Of a DNA stretch of 64,000 nucleotides, positions 35,562 to 45,514 are shown one piece after another. The translations under genes were made by a program, and so were the position numbers. Source of the DNA: an uncultured Dorea sp. (lineage in GTDB: Bacteria; Bacillota; Clostridia; Lachnospirales; Lachnospiraceae); contig CAJULU010000003.1 of NCBI GenBank assembly GCA_910587575.1, positions 39,729 through 103,728 on the forward strand, given 5' to 3'. Each line of letters opens with the position of its first letter. The stretch's first letter is position 1. The notes under the pieces are model-generated. The model was not told the origin of the DNA and did no database searches. It worked only from the letters and a program-made list of their open reading frames with translations.

Positions 35562-37415
35562 ATGGCAAAAAATACGAAGAGTTTATTACGGATAAAATTT
35601 ACAAAATTCATGCAGAAAAAGCTGGTATTATTGTTTGTGACGATTATACTGGCTTTTGTTGTCTTAGTAGGAAGGATTACTTATATTAATGCCTCGAATG
35701 GTTCGGACTATACGAAAATCGTCCTGGACAGGCAGCAGTACGACAGCAGGACCATTCCGTTTAAGCGGGGGGATATCGTGGACCGTAACGGGACAAAGAT
35801 TGCCACCAGCGAACGGGTGTATAACGTGATTCTGGATGTACAGTATATGTGCAGTGACGAGAAGTGCATAGAGCCCACCATCGCAGTGCTCAGGGACTGT
35901 TTCGGAATAGAGGAAGCGGCGGTGCGGGAAATAATAGAAGAAAAGCCCTCCAGCAGATACAGCATTCTAAGAAAGGGCGTAGACTATGAGACGGCCCAGG
36001 CGTTTGAAGCGATTGACGCAGATGATGAGAATTATCCTGATGTCAGAGGAATCTGGCTGGAAGATGATTATATCCGCAAATATCCCTACAACACCCTTGC
36101 CAGTGATGTCATTGGCTTTACGGTAAATGGGAATGTGGGAAGCTGTGGGATTGAAGCGTCTTACAATTCCGTTCTTAACGGGATGGACGGGAAGGAATAC
36201 GGGTATCTGGATGAGGATTCCACGTTTGAGCGGACGGTGAAAGAGCCGACTACCGGAAATACCGTGGTTTCCACCATAGACCTGCAGGTGCAGAATATTG
36301 TGGAGAAGCATATCCTGGCATTTAACGAGGCCCACAAGAATGAAGCGAGGCCGGGAGAGGGCAGCAGGAATACGGCGGTTCTGATCATGAACCCGCAGAA
36401 TGGAGAGATCCTGGCGGAGGCTTCTTATCCGAATTTTGACCTGAACCAGCCAAGGGACCTGACGAGATACTATCCGGCGGAAGCAATTGAAGCCATGTCG
36501 GAGGAGGAGAAGGTAGAGAAATACAATGAACTCTGGAATAATTTCTGTGTCAGCGAGCCTTATGAACCAGGTTCCACCTTTAAGCCGTTTACCATAGGGG
36601 CAGGGCTTGAGACGGGAATTCTGACGGGCGGGGAAAGTTATTCCTGCGGCGGCATGCTCCATGTGGGCGATCATGACATTCATTGTAATAACCGCAGCGG
36701 CCATGGTTCCCAGACTCTGAAGCGGGCGCTTGAGAATTCCTGTAACGTTGCCCTGATGCAGATCGGGCAGACCATGGGAAAAGAGGAGTTCAGCAGATAC
36801 CAGGAACTGTTCGGTTTCGGAGAGTCTACCGGGATAGACCTGCCTCGGGAATCCGTGGGTCTGCTTTATGACGCAGAGAATATGGATGCTGCCAGCCTGG
36901 CAACCAATGCGTTCGGGCAGAACTTTAACGTGACCATGACCCAGCTTGGCGCTTCCTTCTGTTCTCTGATCAATGGCGGGGATTATTATAAACCCCATGT
37001 GGTCAGGCAGATCTGGGATGAGAACGGCGACCTGATCGAGAATAAGAGTCCGGTGCTGCTCAGGAAGACCGTTTCCAAAGAGACCAGCGACATTCTTAAG
37101 GATTACATGCTGGGAGTTGTTGAGGAAGGAACCGGGTCATCGGCGGCAATTGAAGGATATGACATCGGCGGAAAGACCGGTACTGCAGAAAAGCTGCCCC
37201 GTACGGATAATAATTATCTGCTGTCCTTTATCGGGTATGCGCCCCAGGAGAACCCGCAGGTAATGGTCTATGTGGTCGTGGATGAGCCGAATGTGGCAAA
37301 ACAGGAGGTATGCGCCTATGCGATCCAGCTTGCAGCTGACATTATGAGAGAAGTATTTCCTTATCTGGGTATCGAGAAAGCGGCAGACGCAGTTCAGGAG
37401 GAAACCGGAAACTGA
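35562..37415 (+). CDS. class B penicillin-binding protein (FtsI/PBP2B type)
   Basis: A 617-residue transpeptidase with one N-terminal helix (about 19-40), a dimerisation domain and a transpeptidase domain: active-site Ser338 in PGSTFKP, SxN motif SCN and KTGT in GGKTGTAEK. It crosslinks septal peptidoglycan with the FtsW partner. It lacks C-terminal PASTA domains. It is the first of two tandem PBP genes, matching the pbpB-spoVD pair of B. subtilis. Confidence 0.92.
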   Translation: MAKNTKSLLRIKFTKFMQKKLVLLFVTIILAFVVLVGRITYINASNGSDYTKIVLDRQQYDSRTIPFKRGDIVDRNGTKIATSERVYNVILDVQYMCSDEKCIEPTIAVLRDCFGIEEAAVREIIEEKPSSRYSILRKGVDYETAQAFEAIDADDENYPDVRGIWLEDDYIRKYPYNTLASDVIGFTVNGNVGSCGIEASYNSVLNGMDGKEYGYLDEDSTFERTVKEPTTGNTVVSTIDLQVQNIVEKHILAFNEAHKNEARPGEGSRNTAVLIMNPQNGEILAEASYPNFDLNQPRDLTRYYPAEAIEAMSEEEKVEKYNELWNNFCVSEPYEPGSTFKPFTIGAGLETGILTGGESYSCGGMLHVGDHDIHCNNRSGHGSQTLKRALENSCNVALMQIGQTMGKEEFSRYQELFGFGESTGIDLPRESVGLLYDAENMDAASLATNAFGQNFNVTMTQLGASFCSLINGGDYYKPHVVRQIWDENGDLIENKSPVLLRKTVSKETSDILKDYMLGVVEEGTGSSAAIEGYDIGGKTGTAEKLPRTDNNYLLSFIGYAPQENPQVMVYVVVDEPNVAKQEVCAYAIQLAADIMREVFPYLGIEKAADAVQEETGN

Positions 37416-37496
37416 CAGGATACCCGGACAAAGTATTCATAACCTTGCAGAAGCGATAATAAATTATACAAACGGCTTTTGCGAGGTTTTTGCAAT

Positions 37497-39221
37497 ATGA
37501 AGAATAAAACATATAACAAGAGGAAGATCCTGGTGGTATTCATTGTTGCCGCCGTGATTATCCTGGCGCTGGTGGGAAGGCTGGTCTATCTGATGGTATT
37601 TGATGCGAAATACTATCAGAAGAAGGCAGAGGATCTTCACGAGAGGGAGCGTGAGATCAAAGCCGCCAGAGGAGAGATCCTGGACGCCAGGGGTGAAGTG
37701 CTGGCGACTAATAAGACGGTCTGCACCATCTCTGTGATCCACAGCCAGATCCGGGAGCCGGAGAAGGTGATTAAGACGCTTGCCCAGGCTCTTGAGATGG
37801 ATGAGGAGACCGTACGCAGGAGGGTGGAAAAGGTGTCTTCCATGGAGCGGATCAAGACCAATGTAGATAAGGAGACCGGGGACAATATCCGTAACATGGA
37901 ACTGGACGGCGTGAAAGTCGACGAGGATTTTAAACGGTACTATCCCTACAATGAACTTGCCTCTAAGGTTCTTGGGTTTACGGGGGGAGACAACCAGGGG
38001 ATTATCGGGCTGGAGGTAAAGTATGAGGAGTATCTGAAGGGGAAGAACGGAACGATTCTCACAACCACAGACGCCCGGGGCGTGGAGCTAAACGGCGTTG
38101 CAGAAGGACGGGTGGAGCCGGTTGCGGGAAATACGCTGCAGATCAGCCTGGATTATAATATCCAGATGTATGCCCAGCAGATGGCGGAAAAGGTTATGGA
38201 AGAGAAACAGGCAGACAAAGTGGGGATCCTGCTGATGAATCCCCAGAACGGGGAGATCCTTGCCATGGTAAATGTTCCGGAATTTAATCTGAACGAACCG
38301 TTTACCCTGAATACAGGAGCGGACACCCAGTCCATGTCCGATGAGGACCGGCAGAATGCACTGAACCAGATGTGGAGAAACGGGTGTATCAACGATACCT
38401 ATGAGCCGGGTTCTACCTTCAAGGCCATTACGGCCTCCGCCTGTCTGGAGGCGGGAGCGGTAAGGCTTGAGGATACCTTCAGCTGCCCGGGGTACCGGGT
38501 GGTGGAGGACCGGAAGATCCGCTGCCATAAGGTGGGGGGCCATGGGGGAGAGACTTTTGTCCAGGGAATCCAGAATTCCTGTAACCCGGTGTTTATCGAT
38601 ATCGGGCTCCGGCTTGGGACGGATGATTTCTACAAATATTTCCAGCAGTTCGGGCTGATGGATCTGACGGGGGTGGATCTTCCGGGAGAGGCCGGAACCA
38701 TTATGCACAAGAAGGAAAATGTAGGAATGGTAGAGCTGGCGACCATGAGTTTTGGACAGTCTTTTCAAGTGACGCCCATGCAGATGGCAACCACCTTCAG
38801 TGCGCTGATTAATGGCGGCAGAAGGGTGACGCCCCATTTCGGCGTCCGTATCCTGGATGCGGATGGAAAAGAGGTGGAGAAGTTCAGATATGAAGAGAAG
38901 AAAGGAATCGTATCGGAAGAAACTTCGGCGACCATGCGGATGCTGCTGGAAAGCGTGGTGTCAGAAGGATCCGGAAAGAATGCGTATATAGAAGGGTATT
39001 CCATCGGCGGCAAGACGGCAACGTCCCAGACTCTTCCGAGAAGTGCGAACAAATATATCTCTTCTTTTATCGGATTCGCTCCGGCGGATGATCCGCAGGT
39101 GCTTGGAATGTGTGTCATATACAATCCACAGGGAGTATACTATGGAGGAACCATTGCGGCGCCGGTGGTGCGGAATATATTTGAGAGCATATTGCCGTAT
39201 CTGGGCATTGAAAAAGAGTAG
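37497..39221 (+). CDS. second class B PBP (SpoVD-like) with KTA variant motif
   Basis: A 574-residue class B PBP: N-terminal helix (about 12-33), active-site Ser306 in PGSTFKA and SCN at about 361. The third motif reads KTA (506-508, GGKTATSQT) instead of the near-invariant KTG. That residue lines the beta-3 strand of the active site, so substrate or beta-lactam binding may differ. By position it matches SpoVD of B. subtilis, which makes spore cortex. No PASTA domain. ATG 37497 is preferred to the upstream TTG. Confidence 0.88.
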   Translation: MKNKTYNKRKILVVFIVAAVIILALVGRLVYLMVFDAKYYQKKAEDLHEREREIKAARGEILDARGEVLATNKTVCTISVIHSQIREPEKVIKTLAQALEMDEETVRRRVEKVSSMERIKTNVDKETGDNIRNMELDGVKVDEDFKRYYPYNELASKVLGFTGGDNQGIIGLEVKYEEYLKGKNGTILTTTDARGVELNGVAEGRVEPVAGNTLQISLDYNIQMYAQQMAEKVMEEKQADKVGILLMNPQNGEILAMVNVPEFNLNEPFTLNTGADTQSMSDEDRQNALNQMWRNGCINDTYEPGSTFKAITASACLEAGAVRLEDTFSCPGYRVVEDRKIRCHKVGGHGGETFVQGIQNSCNPVFIDIGLRLGTDDFYKYFQQFGLMDLTGVDLPGEAGTIMHKKENVGMVELATMSFGQSFQVTPMQMATTFSALINGGRRVTPHFGVRILDADGKEVEKFRYEEKKGIVSEETSATMRMLLESVVSEGSGKNAYIEGYSIGGKTATSQTLPRSANKYISSFIGFAPADDPQVLGMCVIYNPQGVYYGGTIAAPVVRNIFESILPYLGIEKE

Positions 39222-39285
39222 GAAATGAAGTATACTGGGATAGTTAAAGTGTTGTAATCAACAAAAGAGATAAAGAGGTGGATGT

Positions 39286-40242
39286 ATGAATTATAATGTA
39301 TTTTTTCCGGTGCTGATCGCATTTGCGCTGAGCGTGATAATGGGACCGCTGATCATCCCGGTGCTCAGAAAATTAAAGATGGGGCAGACCGAACGGGAGG
39401 AGGGCGTGAAGTCCCATCTGAAAAAGGCGGGTACTCCGACCATGGGAGGAGTGATCATTCTTTTGAGCGTGGTGGTCACATCGGTATTTTACATTAAGGA
39501 TTATCCGAAGATCATTCCGATTCTGTTTGTGACACTGGGCTTCGGGCTCATTGGATTTCTGGATGATTATCTGAAGGTTGTCATGAAACGCTCTGACGGA
39601 CTGTTTCCGAAGCAGAAGATGGCCCTTCAGATCGTGGTGACTGCCATCTTCGCATTTTACATTGTGAAGTTCACGGATGTATCCCTTGCCATGCTGATTC
39701 CCTTTACCGGCGGAATGTACTGGAATATCGGATGGCTTGCAATTCCGGTGCTGTTCGTTGCAGTGATCGGAACCGTGAACGGTGTGAACTTCACGGACGG
39801 GCTGGACGGACTGGCATCCAGCGTGACCGTGCTGGTGGCCACGTTTTTCACGGTGGTGGCAATTGGAACACGCAGTGGAATCGAACCGGTTACATGTGCG
39901 GTAGTGGGGGCGTTGCTGGGATTTCTTCTGTTCAATGTATATCCGGCCAGTGTCTTCATGGGAGACACAGGATCCCTTGCTTTAGGCGGGTTCGTTGCAT
40001 CGACGGCCTATATGCTGCAGATGCCGGTATTTATCATTATCGTAGGGCTGATCTACCTGGTAGAAGTGCTGTCGGTTATGATACAGGTGACATATTTTAA
40101 GAAAACAGGCGGTAAGCGCATCTTTAAGATGGCGCCGATACATCATCATTTTGAACTGTGCGGATGGTCTGAGACAAGGGTGGTAGCGGTATTTTCCATC
40201 ATTACGGCGCTCCTCTGTCTGATTGCGCTGATGGCTATGTAG
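39286..40242 (+). CDS. mraY: phospho-N-acetylmuramoyl-pentapeptide transferase
   Basis: A 318-residue, 10-helix enzyme that makes lipid I. It has the catalytic GFLDDYLKV, NFTDGLDGLASS and the APIHHHFEL histidine motif near the end. ATG 39286 follows AAAGAGGTGG. Confidence 0.97.
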   Translation: MNYNVFFPVLIAFALSVIMGPLIIPVLRKLKMGQTEREEGVKSHLKKAGTPTMGGVIILLSVVVTSVFYIKDYPKIIPILFVTLGFGLIGFLDDYLKVVMKRSDGLFPKQKMALQIVVTAIFAFYIVKFTDVSLAMLIPFTGGMYWNIGWLAIPVLFVAVIGTVNGVNFTDGLDGLASSVTVLVATFFTVVAIGTRSGIEPVTCAVVGALLGFLLFNVYPASVFMGDTGSLALGGFVASTAYMLQMPVFIIIVGLIYLVEVLSVMIQVTYFKKTGGKRIFKMAPIHHHFELCGWSETRVVAVFSIITALLCLIALMAM

Positions 40243-40258
40243 GAGGAGACGAAAAGAT

Positions 40259-41608
40259 ATGGAAGTGACAGGGAAGAAGGTTCTGGTATTCGGATCGGGA
40301 ATCAGCGGAATCGCAGCGGCGAAACTGTTAGAGCGGCAGAAAGCCCGTGTCATTCTCTACGATGGGAATGAGGAACTGAAAGAAAAAGACTTAAGAGAGA
40401 AGCTTGGGGAAGGGAGCGGCGCCAGGATCGTCATCGGTGCATTTCCTGAGGAATTATATGATGATCTGGATATAGCGGTCTTAAGTCCGGGTGTCCCGAC
40501 AGACCTTCCGGTGGTGAACCGTATGCGGGAACAGGGAATACTGATCACGGGAGAGGTGGAACTGGCCTATGAGACGGGTAAGGGGGATGTGCTTGCCATC
40601 ACCGGCACGAACGGGAAGACCACGACTACAGCGCTCCTGGGAGAGATTATGGGTGAGTATAAGATGACTTTCGTGGTAGGCAATATCGGTAATCCTTATA
40701 CTGCGGCGGCGCCTGAGATGGATGAAGATTCTGTCACGGTGGCGGAGATGAGCAGTTTCCAGCTGGAGACGATAATGGACTTCCGGCCAAAGGTCAGTGC
40801 AATACTTAACTTTACACCGGATCATCTGAACCGCCATCATACGATGGAAGCTTATGTGAATGCGAAGAAGAATATTGCCAGGAATCAGACGGAGGATGAT
40901 TACTGTATTCTGAATTATGAGGATCCCCTTACGAGAGAATTCGGGGAAAATATCCGGGCCAGGGTTCTATATTTCAGCAGCCGGCGTAAACTAGAAAAGG
41001 GGATTTATCTTGAGAACGGAGAGATGATCTATCAAAACGGAGAAAAAATTCCGGTCTGCCGGGTGGAGGAACTGAACCTTCTGGGAACCCACAATTATGA
41101 GAATGTCATGGCAGCGGCGGCAATGGCGCTGGTGTACGGCGTGCCGGCAGATGTAGTACGAAAGGGCGTTCTGGCGTTCAAAGGCGTGGAGCACAGGATT
41201 GAGTATGTGACGGAGAAGAACGGCGTGGTGTTCTATAATGATTCCAAGGGAACGAATCCGGATGCTGCGATCAAGGGAATACAGGCTATGAACCGGCCTA
41301 CCGTGCTGATTGGCGGCGGATATGACAAGGATTCTGTTTATACGGAGTGGATCAACAGTTTTGACGGGAAAGTAAAGAAGCTGATTCTGATTGGAGCAAC
41401 CAGGGAGAAGATTGCAAGGGATGCCCTTGCCTGCGGGTTTACGGATTATCAGTTTGCAGAGACCTTTGAAGAAGCGGTGCTTACGGCAGCTGAGGCTGCT
41501 TCGCCGGGGGAGGCGGTCCTTCTGTCCCCTGCGTGTGCAAGCTGGGGGATGTTCCCCAACTATGAGGTACGTGGAGAGAAGTTTAAAGAGATTGTAAATT
41601 CCTTATAA
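40259..41608 (+). CDS. murD: UDP-N-acetylmuramoyl-L-alanine:D-glutamate ligase
   Basis: A 449-residue Mur ligase that adds D-Glu to UDP-MurNAc-L-Ala. The ATP loop is ITGTNGKTTTTAL (about 115-127), with the HRIEYV and NDSKGTNPDA motifs of MurD further on. Starts 16 bases after mraY behind GGAGGAG. Confidence 0.97.
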   Translation: MEVTGKKVLVFGSGISGIAAAKLLERQKARVILYDGNEELKEKDLREKLGEGSGARIVIGAFPEELYDDLDIAVLSPGVPTDLPVVNRMREQGILITGEVELAYETGKGDVLAITGTNGKTTTTALLGEIMGEYKMTFVVGNIGNPYTAAAPEMDEDSVTVAEMSSFQLETIMDFRPKVSAILNFTPDHLNRHHTMEAYVNAKKNIARNQTEDDYCILNYEDPLTREFGENIRARVLYFSSRRKLEKGIYLENGEMIYQNGEKIPVCRVEELNLLGTHNYENVMAAAAMALVYGVPADVVRKGVLAFKGVEHRIEYVTEKNGVVFYNDSKGTNPDAAIKGIQAMNRPTVLIGGGYDKDSVYTEWINSFDGKVKKLILIGATREKIARDALACGFTDYQFAETFEEAVLTAAEAASPGEAVLLSPACASWGMFPNYEVRGEKFKEIVNSL

Positions 41609-41621
41609 GGAGTGGCATATA

Positions 41622-42704
41622 TTGGCACAGTCTAAGAACAGAAGGTATGATTATACACTTCTTACTGCGTTATTTCTGCTTGTGGTTACGGGGCTTGTGA
41701 TCCTCTACAGTACCAGCGCATATAATGGCGAGGTGAAATTCCACGATTCATTTTATTATCTGAAGAAACAGATATTTGCGACATCCCTGGGAATCGCCGC
41801 CATGTTTGTGGTTGCGAATATGGATTATCATGTGTGGCGTCATTTTGCCATACTGGGATATATGACGGCAATCCTTCTGTCGGTGGCGGTCTTGTTCATA
41901 GGTGATGAGATTAACGGTTCCAAAAGATGGCTGTCTTTGGGGCCTTTTTCTTTTCAGCCGTCAGAGTTCGCCAAGGTTGCGCTGATTCTGTTCCTTGCCC
42001 AGATGGTGACCAGGAATGTGAAGGAGATCGGGAAGATGCGCACCATGCTGAAGATCATGGTGATGATCCTTCCGGTGGTGGGACTCGTGGGAGCCAGTAA
42101 CTTAAGCACTGCGATTATTATCCTGGGGATCGGGGTCATCCTGATCTTCGTGGCAAGTCCGAAGTACGGACAGTTCGTTTTCATGGGAGTCCTTGGAATC
42201 GGATTCATGGCAGTTTTTCTGGCTCTGGAGAGTTACAGGCTTGAGAGGCTGGCAATCTGGAGGAACCCGGAAGCTTACGAGAAGGGATACCAGACATTGC
42301 AGGGATTGTATGCGATCGGATCCGGCGGGCTGTTCGGCCGGGGACTTGGGGAGAGTATCCAGAAGCTGGGATTCGTCCCGGAGGCCCAGAATGACATGAT
42401 TTTTTCCATTGTATGTGAGGAACTGGGACTGTTCGGGGCGGGATTTGTTCTGATCCTGTTTCTGATTCTGATCTGGCGTTTTTTCGTGATTGCGACACAT
42501 GCCGGCGACCTGTTCGGCGCATTGATAGCGACAGGAGCCATGGGACATATGATGATCCAGGTGATACTGAATATTGCGGTGGTTACAAATACGATTCCGA
42601 ATACGGGGATAACGCTGCCGTTTATCAGCTATGGAGGAACCTCGGTGGTATTTCTGCTGGTGGAGATGGGGCTTGTGCTCAGCGTATCATCTCTGGTAAA
42701 ATAA
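41622..42704 (+). CDS. FtsW/SpoVE lipid II polymerase
   Basis: A 360-residue SEDS glycosyltransferase with about ten helices. Signatures: LYSTSAYNGEV, the NGSKRWLSLGPFSFQPSEFAK loop (in two parts) and TIPNTGITLPFISYGGTS. In this position B. subtilis has spoVE, but it could be the vegetative FtsW. TTG 41622 is the start, eight bases after AAGGAG. Confidence 0.93.
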   Translation: MAQSKNRRYDYTLLTALFLLVVTGLVILYSTSAYNGEVKFHDSFYYLKKQIFATSLGIAAMFVVANMDYHVWRHFAILGYMTAILLSVAVLFIGDEINGSKRWLSLGPFSFQPSEFAKVALILFLAQMVTRNVKEIGKMRTMLKIMVMILPVVGLVGASNLSTAIIILGIGVILIFVASPKYGQFVFMGVLGIGFMAVFLALESYRLERLAIWRNPEAYEKGYQTLQGLYAIGSGGLFGRGLGESIQKLGFVPEAQNDMIFSIVCEELGLFGAGFVLILFLILIWRFFVIATHAGDLFGALIATGAMGHMMIQVILNIAVVTNTIPNTGITLPFISYGGTSVVFLLVEMGLVLSVSSLVK

Positions 42705-42718
42705 GGGAGTATAGGAAA

Positions 42719-43606
42719 ATGGGAAAGAAAGAATACCGGGAACGGGAAGGCCCGAGAAGAAGAAAGAAGAAAAAGTCCCACAGAGTCTATGCAGCGGTTG
42801 TTCTTGTGCTTGGCCTGGCAATCATTGCGGCGATTCTCTTTCTTCTGTTCTATGTGCAGAAGATTGAGGTGAGCGGGAATGATTATGTGACGGAGCAGGA
42901 GATTCTGGAAACGGTTCAGGAGGATGAATTTTCAATAAATGCGCTGTATATTCTGGGGAAATATGCATTAGGGAAGGGGAATGTGCTGCCATGCCTGGAT
43001 CAGATGAAGGTGAGCCTTAAGACGCCCTGGATTGTGAAGGTGTCGGTGAAGGAGAAGCCGATTGTCGGATACATACAGAATGGAGACACGTATAGTTATT
43101 TTGACAAGGAAGGGCTGGTGGTGCTGGAATCCCCCTCGTTGATCGAAGGAATTCCTTATATTGAGGGAATCGGTATGGGAGAAGTGAAGCTTTACCAGCA
43201 TCTTGAGAGTAAGAATAAGAAGATTTTCCAACAGATTCTGGAGACTTCCAGAGAGATTACCAAGTATGAACTGGATCCCGACAGGATTGTCTGTGAGGAG
43301 GATGTCATCTGTCTGTATATCGGAAGAATCCGCATTCGTCTTGGAAAGAATGTTTCGGCGGTAAAGATCGCACAGATTCAGCCGATCCTTGAAAAGATCG
43401 GAGATAAGGAAGGGACGCTGCATCTGGAGAATTATTCGGAAGTCCGGAAGACGGTGACATTTCAGGAGGAACCGCTTGCCCAGGAGAGCCAGGAGGGGAC
43501 GGGAGAGCCGGATGGCGGTCAGTCTCAGGACGGATCGGGTGAACCGGAAACGGAAGATGAGGGAACGCCGGAGACTTCGGATGCTCTGGCGGAAACTTCA
43601 GACTGA
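42719..43606 (+). CDS. divIB: division protein DivIB/FtsQ
   Basis: A 295-residue bitopic protein: Lys/Arg-rich cytoplasmic start, one helix (about 22-44), a POTRA domain starting IEVSGNDYVTEQEI, and a long acidic, Gly/Glu-rich tail. With FtsL and DivIC it regulates the septal synthases. It starts 14 bases after the SEDS gene. Murg and ftsA, often near this place, are absent. Confidence 0.9.
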   Translation: MGKKEYREREGPRRRKKKKSHRVYAAVVLVLGLAIIAAILFLLFYVQKIEVSGNDYVTEQEILETVQEDEFSINALYILGKYALGKGNVLPCLDQMKVSLKTPWIVKVSVKEKPIVGYIQNGDTYSYFDKEGLVVLESPSLIEGIPYIEGIGMGEVKLYQHLESKNKKIFQQILETSREITKYELDPDRIVCEEDVICLYIGRIRIRLGKNVSAVKIAQIQPILEKIGDKEGTLHLENYSEVRKTVTFQEEPLAQESQEGTGEPDGGQSQDGSGEPETEDEGTPETSDALAETSD

Positions 43607-43680
43607 TGTCCCAAAACCGGATAATCGGAAGCGGCAGGAAGAAAAGCGAGAATAAAATTGAGAAAAATAGAGGAATTCTA

Positions 43681-43709
43681 TTGATATTTTGCACAAAAGT
43701 CTATATTAT
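43681..43709 (+). promoter_or_regulatory. candidate ftsZ promoter
   Basis: TTGATA (43681-43686), 17 bases, TATTAT (43704-43709), about 88 bases before ftsZ; allows ftsZ expression apart from the upstream operon. Confidence 0.55.
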
Positions 43710-43796
43710 ATAGTATATATGGCAAAGAACACATTTCATTTGCTTTATGTGTGGGATGTATGATATATAATAAGGATAACAAAGGAGGAGAAACCC

Positions 43797-45062
43797 TTGC
43801 TAGAAATTAAAACGAATGAATCAGAAGCAGCGGCGAAGATAATTGTTGTTGGAGTCGGCGGCGGCGGCAATAATGCCGTGAACCGAATGATTGATGAACA
43901 GATTGCCGGTGTTGAGTTTATTGCTATTAATACAGATAAGCAGGCGCTCCAGTTATGTAAGGCGCCGACGCTGATGCAGATTGGCGAGAAGATCACAAAG
44001 GGGCTTGGAGCAGGAGCGAGACCGGAGATCGGTGAGAAAGCGGCGGAGGAGAGTGCAGAGGAAGTATCATCAGCCCTTAAGGGAGCGGACATGGTGTTCG
44101 TTACCTGCGGTATGGGCGGCGGTACAGGAACCGGTGCAACTCCTGTAGTTGCGCGGATTGCCAAGGAACTTGGCGCACTGACGGTAGGCGTGGTGACGAA
44201 GCCTTTCCGTTTTGAGTCCAAGACGCGTATGAACAATGCGCTTTCAGGCATTGAGAAGCTGAAAGAGAGCGTGGACACGCTGATCGTCATCCCCAATGAC
44301 AAGCTTCTTGAAGTGGTGGACAGGCGTACCACCATGCCGGAAGCTTTGAAGAAAGCGGACGAGGTATTGCAGCAGGGTATTCAGGGCATTACCGACCTGA
44401 TTAATGTACCTGCGCTGATCAACCTGGACTTTGCGGATGTTCAGACGGTTATGACAGACAAGGGTATTGCGCATATTGGTATCGGACAGGGCAGAGGTGA
44501 TGATAAGGCTCTTGAGGCTGTCAAGCAGGCGGTTTCCAGTCCGCTGCTTGAGACGACCATCGCAGGGGCTTCACATGTGATCATCAATGTATCCGGTGAC
44601 ATTACGCTGATGGATGCATCCGATGCGGCTGAGTATGTACAGGATCTTGCAGGTGAGGATGCGAATATTATCTTCGGCGCCATGTATGATGATGCAAGAA
44701 CGGATGAGGCGACCATTACAGTGATTGCGACCGGACTTCATAATGTGGGCGGCAGTGCGTCCAAGCTGAAATCAAGACTTGAGACACCAAGGAACGGCAC
44801 CATGGGTCATGCAGGAGGCGGTATGCAGCAGGGCGGATATGACCGGTCCATGCAGCAGGGCGGATATGACAGATCTATGCAGCAGGGCGGACCGGCGGCT
44901 CCGAGACTGGATTTCGGAATGGGCGGCATGAAGAGCAGCGGTACATCGGCAATGCCGAGACGTCCGGTGGGCGGAACAGCGCCTTCTCTGGATACGCCAA
45001 GAACTCCGTCCAGCAAGGTGAAAGAGCAGTCTATCAAGATACCCGACTTCTTTAAGAAGTAA
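43797..45062 (+). CDS. ftsZ: cell division protein FtsZ
   Basis: A 421-residue tubulin homologue forming the Z ring. The GTP site [12 protein letters not shown] is at about 107-118, the T7 loop [12 protein letters not shown] near 205. The C-terminal linker holds a 9-residue unit MQQGGYDRS repeated in tandem, encoded by 27-bp DNA repeats (44823, 44850, 44877), and ends in the conserved peptide [12 protein letters not shown] 43797 follows AAAGGAGGAG. Confidence 0.98.
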   Translation: MLEIKTNESEAAAKIIVVGVGGGGNNAVNRMIDEQIAGVEFIAINTDKQALQLCKAPTLMQIGEKITKGLGAGARPEIGEKAAEESAEEVSSALKGADMVFVTCGMGGGTGTGATPVVARIAKELGALTVGVVTKPFRFESKTRMNNALSGIEKLKESVDTLIVIPNDKLLEVVDRRTTMPEALKKADEVLQQGIQGITDLINVPALINLDFADVQTVMTDKGIAHIGIGQGRGDDKALEAVKQAVSSPLLETTIAGASHVIINVSGDITLMDASDAAEYVQDLAGEDANIIFGAMYDDARTDEATITVIATGLHNVGGSASKLKSRLETPRNGTMGHAGGGMQQGGYDRSMQQGGYDRSMQQGGPAAPRLDFGMGGMKSSGTSAMPRRPVGGTAPSLDTPRTPSSKVKEQSIKIPDFFKK

Positions 45063-45124
45063 GAATATTGTTTTATCAATATATAATCTGCAGCAGGATC
45101 ATAGGATCATAAAGTACCATAAGA

Positions 45125-45160
45125 GATTCGGGCACATGAGATATGTGTTCGGGTCTTTTT
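45125..45160 (+). terminator. ftsZ terminator
   Basis: CGGGCACAT pairs with ATGTGTTCG (two G-T pairs) around GAGAT, followed by GGGTCTTTTT. Confidence 0.75.
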
Positions 45161-45384
45161 ATGATTTTTGAATGGTATTCTGGCAGAATCATTTCTATTC
45201 GAGTCCGTCTGACATGATCTGACAAATGATTACAGTAAATTTCATTTTTTTCCAGCAATTTGCAGTTTATTCCCTTAAAATTCTTTCTTTTATGTCAAAA
45301 AAAGATACCAAGTCTTGTGTCTGTATTTGAAGGATTCCCACAAATCCATTTCCTATAAAACTAGATATTGTGGTCAATGAGGTC

Positions 45385-45449
45385 TGTCGAACGAAAATCG
45401 GGATTCGTCCCACCATCTGACAAAATCTTTTGCCTGTGGCTCGTATAAT
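45385..45449 (+). promoter_or_regulatory. Spo0A-type promoter of spoIIGA-sigE
   Basis: The 0A box TGTCGAA is at 45385-45391 and a near-match TGACAAA at 45418-45424. A CTGACA -35 (45417-45422) is separated by 21 bases from TATAAT (45444-45449). B. subtilis spoIIG has the same unusual long spacer and 0A boxes at about -90 and -38. The rest of the 45.06-45.5 kb gap holds only the ftsZ terminator and a CTAGATATTGTGGTCA motif. Confidence 0.72.
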
Positions 45450-45514
45450 GAATCTTGCTTAAGTAATTATTCGATTTCGTGTCACTGATCGTATCTAAAG
45501 AAAGAAGGTGGAGC

